64,000 bases of DNA, from contig NZ_LRBG01000035.1 in NCBI RefSeq assembly GCF_001580545.1, forward strand, positions 372,001-436,000, written 5' to 3'. The translations under genes and the position numbers were made by a program. This document shows, one piece after another, positions 1 through 8,911 of this stretch (within the stretch, counting starts at the first letter, position 1; each line of letters starts with the position of its first letter). This DNA comes from Paraburkholderia monticola. GTDB taxonomy: Bacteria > Pseudomonadota > Gammaproteobacteria > Burkholderiales > Burkholderiaceae. The notes below the pieces were generated by a model that did not search any database, was not told the origin of the DNA, and worked only from the letters and a program-made list of their open reading frames with translations.

Positions 1-248
1 CGCACATCGCGCGAGCCGCCGAAGCGATCGCGCCGGGGCAGTGGCTGCGCATGCCGAGCGGCGCCGCGCATGACGCCCAGGTGATCGCGCGTTGCATGCC
101 GGCGTGCATGATGTTCGTGCCGAGCATCGGCGGCGTGAGCCACGACTTTATCGAGGACACGGCCGAAGCGCATATCGTGCTCGGCTGCCAGGTGGCGGCG
201 ACGGCCGCGGCCTCGATGCTGTTGGAGCTATCGGCCAGGCCTTCCTGA
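1..248 (+). CDS. M20-family Zn-dependent amidohydrolase, C-terminal fragment (allantoate amidohydrolase / N-carbamoyl-L-amino-acid hydrolase type)
   Basis: Only the last ~82 residues are inside the window, read in the frame whose codons begin at base 3. They contain MPSGAAHDAQ, then a conserved M20 segment with MMFVPSIGGVSHDF, where the His belongs to the metal/substrate site of the AllC/HyuC group, and a helical tail ending LELSARPS. The family hydrolyses the carbamoyl or ureido group of allantoate or N-carbamoyl amino acids in the cytoplasm using two divalent metals. The substrate cannot be decided from the fragment because the N-terminal metal ligands and dimerisation domain lie upstream. 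No downstream partner on the same strand. Confidence 0.75.
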   Translation, partial: HIARAAEAIAPGQWLRMPSGAAHDAQVIARCMPACMMFVPSIGGVSHDFIEDTAEAHIVLGCQVAATAAASMLLELSARPS

Positions 249-256
249 GGGCCGCG

Positions 257-562
257 TTACTTCCACTTGTCGCCGAGCGCATCGAGCCCGGCTTTCATCA
301 GATCCTCGGGCAGCATCGCGATGCGCAGTTCGCAGTCGGCGTTGAGCTTCAGGAACCACGGCTCCGCCAGCGCGGGAATCGCCGAGGGGTCATCGATATT
401 GACGACCGCCACGGCGCCCCGTTTGCCTTGCTGCTCGGTGAAGTAGATGGCTTCGGGTTTCATGTCGTCGAGGATTTGCCGCATCAGAGCGCCGACTCGG
501 CCTTCGCGCACTAGTGTGTTGAACGGTTCGTTCGGTATTTGTATGTTGAGAAGCATGCGCAT
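257..562 (-). CDS. Small conserved protein of unknown function (101 aa)
   Basis: A 101-residue soluble alpha/beta protein with no signal peptide or membrane segment. It begins MRMLLNIQIPNEPFN and contains a conserved-looking acidic centre with IYFTEQQGKRGAVAVVN and the ending LDALGDKWK. A clear AGGAGG lies 5 bases before the chosen ATG; the second ATG, two codons later, is also possible. The pattern resembles small ferredoxin-like alpha+beta-fold proteins common in Burkholderiales. Some such proteins carry a dubious pantothenate synthetase label, but nothing here supports that enzyme. Its 3' end faces the end of the amidohydrolase, only 8 bases away. No function is assigned. Confidence 0.7.
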   Translation of the reverse strand: MRMLLNIQIPNEPFNTLVREGRVGALMRQILDDMKPEAIYFTEQQGKRGAVAVVNIDDPSAIPALAEPWFLKLNADCELRIAMLPEDLMKAGLDALGDKWK

Positions 563-696
563 GTCATCCTCCTGTTCGATGCCCGCACGGGCATCTTAAG
601 GATAGGTGTTGCATGCTGAGCCGATGGCGTTGATCGCGGACGAAGCTTCGGCGATTACGGCCGATGGGTGGCGCGTTGTGCCGGGTGTGCGTCGCC

Positions 697-1329
697 TCAG
701 TTGCCGAACAGCGAACCCTGGGTTGCGCGATTCGGCAGACGATGCGCCGGTTTCGCGGGCGCCTCGACCTTGACTGCTGGCGCCGCATTCGTCGCTCGAG
801 CTCCCGCTGCGTGGCGTGGCTCGTCGCCGGCCGCCGCTTCGAGCGACGTCTGCCCCGCCTCCAGCGAAAGCAGCAGCATCTTGTTTGCAAGGCCGCCCGC
901 GAATCCCGTCAGCTCGCCCGATGCGCCGATCACGCGATGACACGGCGCGACGATCGAAATCAGATTCCGGCCGTTGGCCGCGCCGACCGCGCGCACCGCA
1001 TTGACGTTGCCGATCTGCTGCGCGATCTCGGAGTAGCTGCGTGTCTGGCCGAACGGGATCGTCAGTAGCGCGTGCCACACCTGCTTCTGGAACTCGGTGC
1101 CCTGAAAGTCGAGCGGCAGATCGAAGGCCTGCCGCGTGCCCGCGAAGTACTCGCGCAATTGCCGCTCGGTTTCGACCAGCACCGCGAGTTCGTTCGCTTC
1201 GCTCATCTCGCCGAGTCGCACGCGGTTCGGCTTGTCGTGTTCCCACAGAATCGCGGCGAGGCGCTCGCCCTTCGCCACGAGCTTCAACTGACCGACCGGC
1301 GAATCGATCAACTTGTATGCGTATGTCAC
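697..1329 (-). CDS. ogt: Methylated-DNA--[protein]-cysteine S-methyltransferase
   Basis: Cytoplasmic suicide repair protein that transfers the methyl group from O6-methylguanine (and O4-methylthymine) to its own cysteine. The signature PCHRVIG is intact, with the acceptor Cys at residue 130. The preceding helix-turn-helix (about residues 98-122, GQTRSYSEIAQQIG then NAVRAVGAANG) includes the conserved Arg finger and the Asn hinge just before the active site. The N-terminal domain (1-75) is the Ogt/RNase-H-like type without Ada zinc cysteines, so this is stand-alone Ogt rather than Ada. Unusual for Ogt is an Ala/Pro-rich tail of about 50 residues after position 160, making the protein 210 aa where ~160-175 is usual. 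It appears to be a single-gene unit. Confidence 0.93.
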   Translation of the reverse strand: MTYAYKLIDSPVGQLKLVAKGERLAAILWEHDKPNRVRLGEMSEANELAVLVETERQLREYFAGTRQAFDLPLDFQGTEFQKQVWHALLTIPFGQTRSYSEIAQQIGNVNAVRAVGAANGRNLISIVAPCHRVIGASGELTGFAGGLANKMLLLSLEAGQTSLEAAAGDEPRHAAGARATNAAPAVKVEAPAKPAHRLPNRATQGSLFGN

Positions 1330-1628
1330 TTTCTCAGACTCCTGACAGGGTGGAGGCGCAAAGCTTTCGACACGGAGGGGTTCGAACGACCCGGCACGGA
1401 AAGTCGCATGATGGCTGCGCCGTTATCCGATAGTGTGTCGCTCGCGTCGCCTGAACGCGCTCCAGATATTGCTGTCTCATTCGCAATCGAGATGGCCGCG
1501 ACGATCGTGACCATCGAGCCGCTTACGTCACTGTACCGCAGAGAACCCCAGATGGCCTTTGACTCAGTAAAATCGATAGCCTCGGTACGACGCGCTGCGG
1601 GCGCTCTCCGATTTTCTTTCCCACGACT

Positions 1629-3005
1629 GTGACCACGACTCTAGAACAACTGCGTGCCGGGCAACTGGCGGGCGCGCGCGAACTCAAACTCGCGTGCGGC
1701 CTGAGCGAATTTCCGCGCGAGATTTTCGATCTCGCCGACACGCTCGAAGTGCTCGACCTGTCGAACAATGCGCTGACGACATTGCCCGACGATTTGCCGC
1801 GTCTGCGCAAACTGCGCATCCTGTTCGCGTCCAGCAACCCGTTCACCGAACTGCCCGCCGTACTCGGCGAATGCGCGCAACTGAGCATGATCGGCTTCAA
1901 GGCGAATCGCATTCGTGAAGTGCCGGCGCGCGCGCTGCCGTCGCGGCTGCGTTGGCTGATCCTGACCGACAACGACATCGAGCGCTTGCCCGCGGAGATT
2001 GGCGGATGCACCCAACTGCAGAAGCTGATGCTCGCCGGCAACCGGCTCTCCGCGCTGCCCGAGGAGCTGGCCGCATGCACGCGGCTCGAACTGCTGCGCC
2101 TCGCGGTCAATCGTTTCGACATCTTGCCGCGTTGGCTGCTGCGTCTGCCGCGGCTTGCGTGGCTCGCGTATGCGGGCAATCCGTTCAACGCGGCGCTCGA
2201 ACAGGCGGCGCTGAGCGACACGCCGATCGGCGGCATTCGCTGGGAGGCGTTGCGGCTCGAGCAGCCGTTGGGCGAGGGTGCCTCGGGCGTGATCTATCGC
2301 GCGACGCTGCGGCTGGCGAGCGAGCCTGCGCCGCGTCAGGTTGCCGTCAAGCTGTTCAAGGGCGCGGTGACGAGCGATGGTTTGCCCGACTGCGAAATGG
2401 CCGCTTGCATTCGCGGCGGCGAGCATGCGAACCTGATTCCCGTGCTCGGCAAGGTGATCGGCCATCCATCGGACACGCATGGCCTCGTGATGGGACTGGT
2501 CGAGCCGCGCTTCGCCAATCTCGCCGGTCCGCCGAGCCTCGCATCCTGCACGCGCGACATCTATCGCGACGACGCGCGCTTCGATCTCGCGACGGTGCTC
2601 GGTATCGCGAGCGGCATCGCGAATGTCGCGCGCCATCTGCATCGGCGCGGCGTGATGCATGGCGATCTATACGCGCACAATATCCTGCACGGCGGCGCGG
2701 GCCGCGCGTTGCTGGGCGATTTCGGCGCGGCATCGTTTTATGACGCCGGCGATCGCGAGCTGGGCGTCGCGTTGCAACGGCTCGAAGTGAGGGCGTATGG
2801 CTGTCTGCTCGAAGAGTTGCTCGAGCGCTGCGACACCCTCGATGCGCTCGATGCGCTCGACGCGCAACCGCACGCCGCCGCGCAACTCGCCGCATTGAAG
2901 ACCCGTTGTCTGAGCGAGGACATCGACAGCCGGCCGCTTTTCGACGAAATCGCCGCCAACGTCGCGTCGCTCGTTCGGCACGTTCGCGAAGGAGACAAGC
3001 CATGA
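1629..3005 (+). CDS. Leucine-rich-repeat protein kinase
   Basis: 458-residue two-domain protein beginning at GTG. Residues ~36-200 hold about seven leucine-rich repeats of the bacterial ~23-residue type (LEVLDLSNNALTTLP is a good copy). Residues ~212-458 form a eukaryotic-like Ser/Thr kinase: glycine-rich loop GEGASGVIY, the ATP-anchoring Lys in VAVKLF, catalytic loop HGDLYAHNIL (HxDxxxxN, near 343) and the metal-binding DFG near 363. All key residues are present, so it should be active. No signal peptide or membrane segment is seen, so it is probably cytosolic. The stop overlaps the ATG of the next gene (ATGA), implying translational coupling to a periplasmic sugar-binding protein. Targets are unknown. 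LRR-kinases of this shape occur in other proteobacteria, mostly uncharacterised. Confidence 0.88.
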   Translation: MTTTLEQLRAGQLAGARELKLACGLSEFPREIFDLADTLEVLDLSNNALTTLPDDLPRLRKLRILFASSNPFTELPAVLGECAQLSMIGFKANRIREVPARALPSRLRWLILTDNDIERLPAEIGGCTQLQKLMLAGNRLSALPEELAACTRLELLRLAVNRFDILPRWLLRLPRLAWLAYAGNPFNAALEQAALSDTPIGGIRWEALRLEQPLGEGASGVIYRATLRLASEPAPRQVAVKLFKGAVTSDGLPDCEMAACIRGGEHANLIPVLGKVIGHPSDTHGLVMGLVEPRFANLAGPPSLASCTRDIYRDDARFDLATVLGIASGIANVARHLHRRGVMHGDLYAHNILHGGAGRALLGDFGAASFYDAGDRELGVALQRLEVRAYGCLLEELLERCDTLDALDALDAQPHAAAQLAALKTRCLSEDIDSRPLFDEIAANVASLVRHVREGDKP

Positions 3006-3982
3006 CGCAGAACATGCGCCGCCGCGTGCTGCTCGCGGGCGCGCTGGCCGCAGCGGGTCTGAGCGGCGTCGCGCGGTTCGCCACCGACGCCCGCGCCGAA
3101 GTGCCGACCGGCGCGAAGCCGAAGATCGCGCTCGTGCTCAAATCGATGTCGGACCCATTCACGGTCGCGATGGTCAACGCCGCGCGCAATTACCAGGAGC
3201 ACTTCTCGTCGCAGTTCAGCCTGACGATTCGCGGCACGGTCAAACAGACCGACACCGCCGCGCAGATCCGCATGGTCGACGAGATGATCAAGGCGAAGAT
3301 GAACGCGATCGTGATCGCGCCGACCGACTCGAAAGCGCTGACCCCGGTACTCGCGCGCGCGGTCAAGGCCGGCATCATCACGATCGCGATCGACAACCCG
3401 CTCGACGACTCGGCGCAAACGGCGGCCGGCATTACGGTGCCGTTCGTCGGGCCGAACAATCGCAACGGCGCGAAGCAGGTCGGCGATTATCTGGCGAAGC
3501 AGCTGAAGCCCGGCGATCAGGTCGGCATCATCGAAGGCATTTCGGTGAGCACCAATGCGCAGCAGCGCACGGCCGGCAGCCGCGACGCGATGGACGCCGC
3601 GAGTGTGCAGGTCGTCGCGGTCGAGTCGGGCAACTGGGAGTACGGCAAGGGCCGCGACGTGGCCGCGAAAATGCTCGCCGAGTATGCGCAGCTTCGTGCG
3701 CTCCTATGCGGTAACGACAACATGGCGATGGGCGCGGTCGACGCGATTCGCGACGCGGGCCGTGGCGGCGATGTCTACGTCACCGGCTACAACGCGATCG
3801 ATGCGATCAAGCCGCTGCTCGCCGATGGCCGCGTGCTCGCGACGATGAACCAGTTCGCCGACCGGCAGGCGGTCTTCGGTATCGACTTCGCGGTGAAAGC
3901 GGTGACCGAGCGGCGCAAGCAGCGCGAGTTGTCGCCGCTGATCGAGACGCCGCTGCAACTGGTGACGGCCGCGAAACGTTGA
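3002..3982 (+). CDS. Periplasmic sugar-type substrate-binding protein (Peripla_BP_4 / RbsB class)
   Basis: 326-residue binding protein with an N-terminal export signal. Residues 5-35 read RRR, then a hydrophobic stretch, then an Ala-rich cleavage region near DARAE; the twin arginines make Tat export possible. The mature part has the cluster-B sugar-binding fold: the first strand KIALVLKSMSDPF, IVIAPTDSKALTPVL in the hinge region, a mid-protein VGPNNRNGAK strand, and ALLCGNDNMAMGAVDAI, where RbsB homologues contact sugar. The ATG lies inside the previous gene's stop codon, so the upstream start in the same frame was rejected. No permease or ATPase gene is adjacent, so it may be a sensor input or serve a distant transporter. 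The likely ligand class is a monosaccharide or cyclitol, by family inference. Confidence 0.85.
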   Translation: MTQNMRRRVLLAGALAAAGLSGVARFATDARAEVPTGAKPKIALVLKSMSDPFTVAMVNAARNYQEHFSSQFSLTIRGTVKQTDTAAQIRMVDEMIKAKMNAIVIAPTDSKALTPVLARAVKAGIITIAIDNPLDDSAQTAAGITVPFVGPNNRNGAKQVGDYLAKQLKPGDQVGIIEGISVSTNAQQRTAGSRDAMDAASVQVVAVESGNWEYGKGRDVAAKMLAEYAQLRALLCGNDNMAMGAVDAIRDAGRGGDVYVTGYNAIDAIKPLLADGRVLATMNQFADRQAVFGIDFAVKAVTERRKQRELSPLIETPLQLVTAAKR

Positions 3983-4027
3983 GGCGGTGCGCGCGGGATG
4001 GCGCGCTGCCTCAACGTTTCGCGGCCG
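3966..4027. terminator. 20-bp perfect inverted repeat between convergent genes, probable bidirectional terminator
   Basis: Bases 3966-3985 pair perfectly with 4008-4027, and the 22-base loop can itself fold (GCGCGC against GCGCGC). The left arm contains the TGA stop of the sugar-binding protein, and the structure lies just before the 3' end of the PRC-barrel gene on the other strand. There is no T-run on either side, so it is not a classical intrinsic terminator. It may act as a transcript-end stabiliser or a Rho-assisted stop. Confidence 0.6.
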
Positions 4028-4045
4028 CCTCATCGAATCACTGCA

Positions 4046-4489
4046 TTACTCCGCCGCCACCTTGCGCGGCTTCGTCGCCTTCTCGAGCTTGTTGTACTCG
4101 AACTCCGGCACCGACTTCAGTGCCTCCTTCGTGGCGCCCGCGAGGAACAGATTGCCGTCGCGAATCTGGAAGTGATCGACCGGAATCGCGACGTAATGCT
4201 TGCCCATGCCGAGGAATCCGCCGACCTGCACGACGGCATAACTCGCCTTGCGATCCGGCGCGATGATCACGTCATAGATGCTGCCGATCTTGTCGTTCAA
4301 ATCGTTGTAGACCGGTTCGTCGACGAGCGCGCGCCGCACGCTCCAGCCCTTGAGCAGCGCATTGGTCTGCTCGGCCGTCCCGCCGAGCGGCTGAAGTCCC
4401 GCGACCTGTGCCAACGCGCCTGGCGACGCGCCCATCGCGGCGAGCGTGGCCGCGCACAGCATCGCGACTGCGATCTTCTTCGCTTTCAT
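4046..4489 (-). CDS. Exported PRC-barrel domain protein
   Basis: 147-residue protein starting MKAKKIAVAMLCAATLA, with a Sec signal peptide (cleavage expected near ALAQ, ~residue 28). Residues ~58-120 form a PRC-barrel: LNDKIGSIYDVIIAPD, then YAVVQVGGFLGMGKHYVAIPVD, the beta-barrel pattern shared with RimM C-termini and photosynthetic reaction-centre H subunits. The tail is Lys-rich. A GGAGA Shine-Dalgarno 8 bases upstream decides the start; an in-frame longer version extending to 4825 lacks a ribosome-binding site and would bury the signal peptide. Periplasmic PRC-barrel proteins of this kind are common in proteobacteria and often stress- or envelope-associated, but the role is not known. Confidence 0.85.
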   Translation of the reverse strand: MKAKKIAVAMLCAATLAAMGASPGALAQVAGLQPLGGTAEQTNALLKGWSVRRALVDEPVYNDLNDKIGSIYDVIIAPDRKASYAVVQVGGFLGMGKHYVAIPVDHFQIRDGNLFLAGATKEALKSVPEFEYNKLEKATKPRKVAAE

Positions 4490-4772
4490 TATCGATCTCC
4501 CTGGTTGCCTGTCGGAAACACGTTGACGTGCGTCGAAGTGGGGTAGCACGTGACGTGCCCAGCATGCGCCGCGGGGCGTGGCATCGGCGCTTCGCACGGC
4601 CCCTACTTGATGCGCTTTCGGAATGACGTGGTGCCGAATTGTCAATGGCAGGGGTTTCTGTAGTGACTTAAGATCGCGCCAACGTGGACCAGCCGCGTTC
4701 GAGTTCGAAAGCGCCTGGTACGCGAAACAGAACGCAAGAGCGATGCAAAAACCAACAACGGAGACACGCACC

Positions 4773-5612
4773 ATGGCCAAGTCCATTCTGAACCGCCTGC
4801 TCGGTTTCACTCTCGGCGCCGGCATCGCTTTGACCGCCTTCGGCGCTCACGCGGGCGCCACGCTCGACCGCGTGATGAAAAACGGCACGATGATGGTCGC
4901 GACGAGCGGCAAGTGGCCGCCGCAAGCGTTCCTGAACGATAAGCACGAATTCGATGGCTTCGACATCGACGTCGCGAAAGAAATCGCACGTCGCCTCGGC
5001 GTGAAGGTCGCGTTCGATACGCCGCAGTTCAGCCTGATGACCGGCGGTCACTGGCACGGCCGCTGGGATCTGTCGGTGCTTTCCGTTACGCCGACCAAGT
5101 CGCGCGCCGAGTTGCTCGATTTCCCCGCGGTGTACTACTACAGCCCGTATGTATTCGTCGTGAACAAGGACTCGAGGGCGAAGACGCGCGCCGATCTGAA
5201 CGGCAAGGTGATCGGCGTCGAGGCGGGCACCACGTCGGAAGACTATGTGCGCAACCGCCTCAATATCGCGGGCCCGGACGTGCCGGCGTTCCAGTACATG
5301 ACGCAGCCGCCGAAGGAAATCAAGACCTACGCGGATTCGATGCTGCCCTACGACGATCTGCGTCTGGGTGACGGCAAGCGTGTCGACGGCATCGTAACGC
5401 CGGTGCAGACCGCGTTGAACGCAATCAAGAACGGCTATCCGGTGAAGATCGTTCCGGGCGATTATGCGTTCCGCGAGCCGCTCGCGATCGTCGCCGACAA
5501 GGGGGACCCGGACTGGGACAAGAAGGTCGGCGACATCGTCGCGCAGATGAAGCAGGACGGGACGCTGACCAAACTCAGTATGAAGTGGTTCGGCAACGAC
5601 TATACGAAGTAA
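4773..5612 (+). CDS. Polar amino-acid ABC transporter substrate-binding protein
   Basis: 279-residue periplasmic protein of SBP family 3. The signal peptide (residues ~1-28, ending AFGAHA) is followed by the typical opening LDRVMKNGTMMVATSGKWPP and then EFDGFDIDVAKEIARRLG, the family signature. Later come the conserved domain-linker strand VFVV and a closing GTLTKLSMKWFG. An in-frame ATG ten codons upstream exists, but GGAG 9 bases before 4773 and the signal peptide favour this start. It is the first gene of a co-directional set with an FAD oxidoreductase, a permease and an ATPase. The large insertion around RLGDGKRVDG is longer than in simple His/Gln binders. The ligand is probably a cationic or polar amino acid or amine. 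Confidence 0.88.
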   Translation: MAKSILNRLLGFTLGAGIALTAFGAHAGATLDRVMKNGTMMVATSGKWPPQAFLNDKHEFDGFDIDVAKEIARRLGVKVAFDTPQFSLMTGGHWHGRWDLSVLSVTPTKSRAELLDFPAVYYYSPYVFVVNKDSRAKTRADLNGKVIGVEAGTTSEDYVRNRLNIAGPDVPAFQYMTQPPKEIKTYADSMLPYDDLRLGDGKRVDGIVTPVQTALNAIKNGYPVKIVPGDYAFREPLAIVADKGDPDWDKKVGDIVAQMKQDGTLTKLSMKWFGNDYTK

Positions 5613-5716
5613 GCGCGATTCCAGGGCGCGGCGCTTCATGCCGCCGCCGCGCCTGCCGCGCCCAGTGCGCCGCAACCACGAACAGCCACCAACAACAAGA
5701 CGGTACGCATCCAGCG

Positions 5717-7000
5717 ATGGCTTCCTACCTCGATACGTATTACACCCGCACACTGCGCACGGTCGAGCCACGCGCAGCATTGACGGGTTCGCTGCAAGCC
5801 GATGTCTGCGTGGTCGGCGCAGGCATGGCCGGCATCACGACGGCGCTCGAATTGCTGCGCCGGGGCCGCTCGGTGATTCTTCTCGAAGCGCAGCGGGTGT
5901 CGTGGGGCGCGTCGGGCCGCAACGGCGGCGTGGTGAGCCCCGGCTATTCGACGAGCTTCGAACGGATCGCGCAACGCGTCGGCGTTGAAGACGCGAAGTC
6001 GATCTACCGTATGTCGATCGAGGGTGTCGATATCGTCGCGGACAATATCCGCCAAGTCGGTATCGAGGAAGCGCATCCGGTGCCCGGCGTGCTGCGCGTA
6101 TCGCGTCACGAGAACACGGTCGACATGCAGGCGCAACAGGCGTGGCTTGCCAACGAGTTTCAGTACGACGTCAGATTCAAGACGCACGAGGAGATTCGCG
6201 AGTGGCTCGTGTCGGACAAGTATCGTCATGCGCTCTATAACGAACGTGGCTTCCATTTCCACCCATTGAATTACGCGCGTGCTCTGGTTGCGGAAGTCGA
6301 GCGTCTGGGCGGGCAGGTTTTCGAGGATTCCGAAGTCTTGTCGCTCGATTGCTCGTCGGCGGTGAAGCGGCTGAAGACCTCTCGCGGCACGGTGGCGGCG
6401 CGCGACGTGGTGTTTACGTGCGGCGGCTATACGGGCAACGTGGTGCCGCAACTCGCGCGCAGCTATCTGCCGATCTCGACCTACATGCTCGTCACCGAGC
6501 CCGCCCCGGACCTGATCGGGACCGCGATCCGCACACGCGCCTCGGTCGGCGACAGCCGCCGCGCGAGTGACTATTACCGCCTCGTCGACGACGGCGAGCG
6601 GATTCTGTGGGGCGGCATGATCACGACGCGCAAGTCCGAGCCGGACCGGCTTGCCGAGCTGCTGCGCAGGCGCATGGTCGATACCTATCCGCAGCTCTCC
6701 GCGCTGAAAGTGGATCTCTCGTGGTCCGGGCGCATGTCGTATGCAAGACACCTGATGCCGCTGATCGGTCGGCTCCATACGGGCGTCTGGTACTGCATGG
6801 GCTTCGGCGGCCACGGCATGAACACGACGGCGGTCGGCGGCCGGCTGATCGCGCAAGGCATCACGAACGAAACCGACCGCTATCGTCTGTTCGCGCCGTT
6901 CGGCCTCGAATGGAACGGTGGCCCGGCGGGCACGGCGGCCGTTCAACTGACCTACTGGTACTACCAGCTGATGGATTTCATGCGCGAGCGCGCGGCGTAA
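5717..7000 (+). CDS. FAD-dependent oxidoreductase of the D-amino-acid/amine oxidase (DAO) family
   Basis: 427-residue flavoenzyme. The Rossmann dinucleotide motif VGAGMAG lies at residues 33-39, with the ribose-binding Glu at ~57. It is followed by WGASGRNGG, the second FAD-contact motif typical of the PuuB/glycine-oxidase-like subgroup. The C-terminal FAD motif is GFGGHGMNTTAVGGRLIA (~366-383). No signal peptide, so cytoplasmic. Enzymes of this group oxidise the C-N bond of amino acids or (glutamyl)polyamines. Sitting between the binding-protein gene and the permease gene of an amino-acid importer, it very likely oxidises the imported compound. The substrate is undetermined; there is no glutamylpolyamine synthetase (puuA) here to support a Puu-type route. 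Confidence 0.87.
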   Translation: MASYLDTYYTRTLRTVEPRAALTGSLQADVCVVGAGMAGITTALELLRRGRSVILLEAQRVSWGASGRNGGVVSPGYSTSFERIAQRVGVEDAKSIYRMSIEGVDIVADNIRQVGIEEAHPVPGVLRVSRHENTVDMQAQQAWLANEFQYDVRFKTHEEIREWLVSDKYRHALYNERGFHFHPLNYARALVAEVERLGGQVFEDSEVLSLDCSSAVKRLKTSRGTVAARDVVFTCGGYTGNVVPQLARSYLPISTYMLVTEPAPDLIGTAIRTRASVGDSRRASDYYRLVDDGERILWGGMITTRKSEPDRLAELLRRRMVDTYPQLSALKVDLSWSGRMSYARHLMPLIGRLHTGVWYCMGFGGHGMNTTAVGGRLIAQGITNETDRYRLFAPFGLEWNGGPAGTAAVQLTYWYYQLMDFMRERAA

Positions 7001-7045
7001 AACCGCCTGGCGTTCGTCGTGCGCGGCCGATCTACGGAGGAACAC

Positions 7046-8014
7046 ATGTTTGCAGAAGATGCTGACGGCGTCGATAAACGCAATCCGGGCCCGATTCTCG
7101 TCCTGCTCGGCGCGTTGCTGATCGGCGGATACTTCGCGGTGCAGCACGCGCCGGACTGGATCGCCGGCATCAACCACGGCGTGCCCGCGCTAGGCATCGA
7201 CGCGACTCTGCTGCAAAAGCTGCTGGGCGGCGCGGTCGCGATTGCGGCGCTGGTCGCCAATGGCTATCTGCTGCTGCGGCTATCGTTGCGTTGGCAGATC
7301 ATCGTCGTGTGGTGCGAGCTCGCGTTGCTGGTGGTGCTGTTCTTCTCGACCTTCAATCTGAGCTTCGAATTCATCGAGCGCAAGATCGGTTATCTGGTGC
7401 TGCAAGGGGCTACCACCACGCTCTATATCTCGGCGATTTCGATCGCTCTCGCGTTCGTGCTCGCGCTGATCGGAGCATTGGCGAAGCTGTCGTCGAACGG
7501 CATCGCGATCGGGATCGCGACGTTTTATACGTCGCTGTTTCGTGGTTTGCCGTTGCTGATGCAGATCTTCATTCTGTATCTGGGCTTGCCGCAGCTTGGC
7601 TATATCGTCAATCCCATTCCTGCCGGCGTGGCGGCTTTGTCGCTGTGCTATGGCGCGTATATGACCGAGATCTTTCGCGCCGGCATTCAAAGCATTCCAA
7701 AAGGACAATGGGATGCGGCGCGCGCGCTCGGTCTCAGCCACAGCATGATGATGCGGCTCGTGATTCTGCCGCAGGCGTTGCGCGTGATCATTCCGCCGAC
7801 CGGCAACCAGTTCATCGCGATGCTGAAGGATAGTTCGCTAGTGTCCGTCGTCGGCGTGTGGGAGCTGACCTACGTCGCGACCACCGAAGGGCAGCGCGAA
7901 TTTCGCCACATGGAGATGCTGATCAGCGCGTCGGTGATTTACTGGCTGATGTCGATGGTGCTCGAAGTGATTCAGTCGCGCATCGAACGCCGCTTCAGGA
8001 AGTCCGCGCGATGA
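7046..8014 (+). CDS. Polar amino-acid ABC transporter permease (HisM/GlnP class)
   Basis: 322-residue inner-membrane protein. The C-terminal ~220 residues are a normal HisMQ permease domain with [13 protein letters not shown] and the EAA loop [24 protein letters not shown] contacting the ATPase. The first ~100 residues add two or three extra hydrophobic segments, so it is longer than single-domain HisM proteins (~220-240 aa), a known long variant. GGAGG lies 6 bases before the ATG at 7046. The stop overlaps the ATG of the ATPase gene (ATGA). Since only one permease gene is present, the transporter is presumably a homodimer in the membrane. Confidence 0.9.
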   Translation: MFAEDADGVDKRNPGPILVLLGALLIGGYFAVQHAPDWIAGINHGVPALGIDATLLQKLLGGAVAIAALVANGYLLLRLSLRWQIIVVWCELALLVVLFFSTFNLSFEFIERKIGYLVLQGATTTLYISAISIALAFVLALIGALAKLSSNGIAIGIATFYTSLFRGLPLLMQIFILYLGLPQLGYIVNPIPAGVAALSLCYGAYMTEIFRAGIQSIPKGQWDAARALGLSHSMMMRLVILPQALRVIIPPTGNQFIAMLKDSSLVSVVGVWELTYVATTEGQREFRHMEMLISASVIYWLMSMVLEVIQSRIERRFRKSAR

Positions 8015-8823
8015 CCGCGGTCGCGGACAGTCATGGGAAGATCACGATGGAAGCCACGTTGAACATCGATCGGCCGGCGTGCGCGGCGACCCGGCCGGCC
8101 GTCACGCTGGAGCGCGTGAACAAATGGTACGGCTCGATCCACGTGCTGCGCGACGTCAGCATGAACGTCGCGCCGGGCGAGCGGGTCGTGATTCTCGGTC
8201 CATCGGGATCGGGCAAGTCGACGCTGATCCGCTGCATCAACCGGCTCGAACGGCATCAGCAGGGGCGCATCCTCGTCGACGACGTCGAAGTCACCGACCA
8301 CGTGCGTACCTTGCACGCGATCCGTCGCAAGGTGGGCATGGTGTTTCAGTCGTTCAACCTGTTTCCGCATCTGACCGTGCTCGAAAACTGCATGCTCGCA
8401 TCCACGCACGTGCGGCGCATGAGCAAAAGCGACGCCCAGGCGCTCGCGATGCACTATATCGAACGCGTGCGGATTCCCGAGCAGGTGCACAAGTATCCGA
8501 CGCAACTGTCGGGCGGCCAGCAGCAGCGCGTCGCGATTGCGCGCGCGCTGTGCATGGAGCCGCAGATCATGCTGTTCGACGAACCCACGTCCGCGCTCGA
8601 TCCCGAGATGATCAAGGAAGTGCTCGAAACGATGATCGGCCTCGCCGACTCCGGCATGACGATGATCTGCGTGACGCATGAAATGGGCTTCGCGCGCCAG
8701 GTCGCCGATCGGGTGGTGTTTATGGATCGCGGCGAGATCATCGAAACCGGCACGCCGCGGGAGGTGTTCGATCAGCCGCAAAGCGCGCGTTTGAAGCAGT
8801 TTTTGTGTCAGGTGGTGCGTTAG
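8011..8823 (+). CDS. Polar amino-acid ABC transporter ATP-binding protein
   Basis: 270-residue nucleotide-binding protein. Walker [10 protein letters not shown] is at residues 63-71, the Q-loop is in [14 protein letters not shown], the ABC signature [14 protein letters not shown] is near 166, Walker B with catalytic Glu is in [13 protein letters not shown], and the switch His is in CVTHEMGFA. This is the GlnQ/HisP pattern. It carries about 30 residues of non-conserved N-terminus; an internal ATG at 8047 (residue 13) is an alternative start, but the ATGA overlap with the permease favours 8011. It powers import by the permease and binding protein just upstream, forming a four-gene unit with the FAD oxidoreductase. 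Confidence 0.93.
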   Translation: MTAVADSHGKITMEATLNIDRPACAATRPAVTLERVNKWYGSIHVLRDVSMNVAPGERVVILGPSGSGKSTLIRCINRLERHQQGRILVDDVEVTDHVRTLHAIRRKVGMVFQSFNLFPHLTVLENCMLASTHVRRMSKSDAQALAMHYIERVRIPEQVHKYPTQLSGGQQQRVAIARALCMEPQIMLFDEPTSALDPEMIKEVLETMIGLADSGMTMICVTHEMGFARQVADRVVFMDRGEIIETGTPREVFDQPQSARLKQFLCQVVR

Positions 8824-8911
8824 CGTCTGGCAAAAGTCGTAGCGATTTTTTCCGTGGCATCATGTTCGCTGTGTCGGAATACATTCACAACAACGAACCG
8901 CTGGGCCTGCC

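Noticed and set aside
5636-7177. A 513-codon minus-strand open frame across the FAD oxidoreductase
   Set aside because: Antisense shadow of a clear flavoenzyme; no start signal and unlikely composition.
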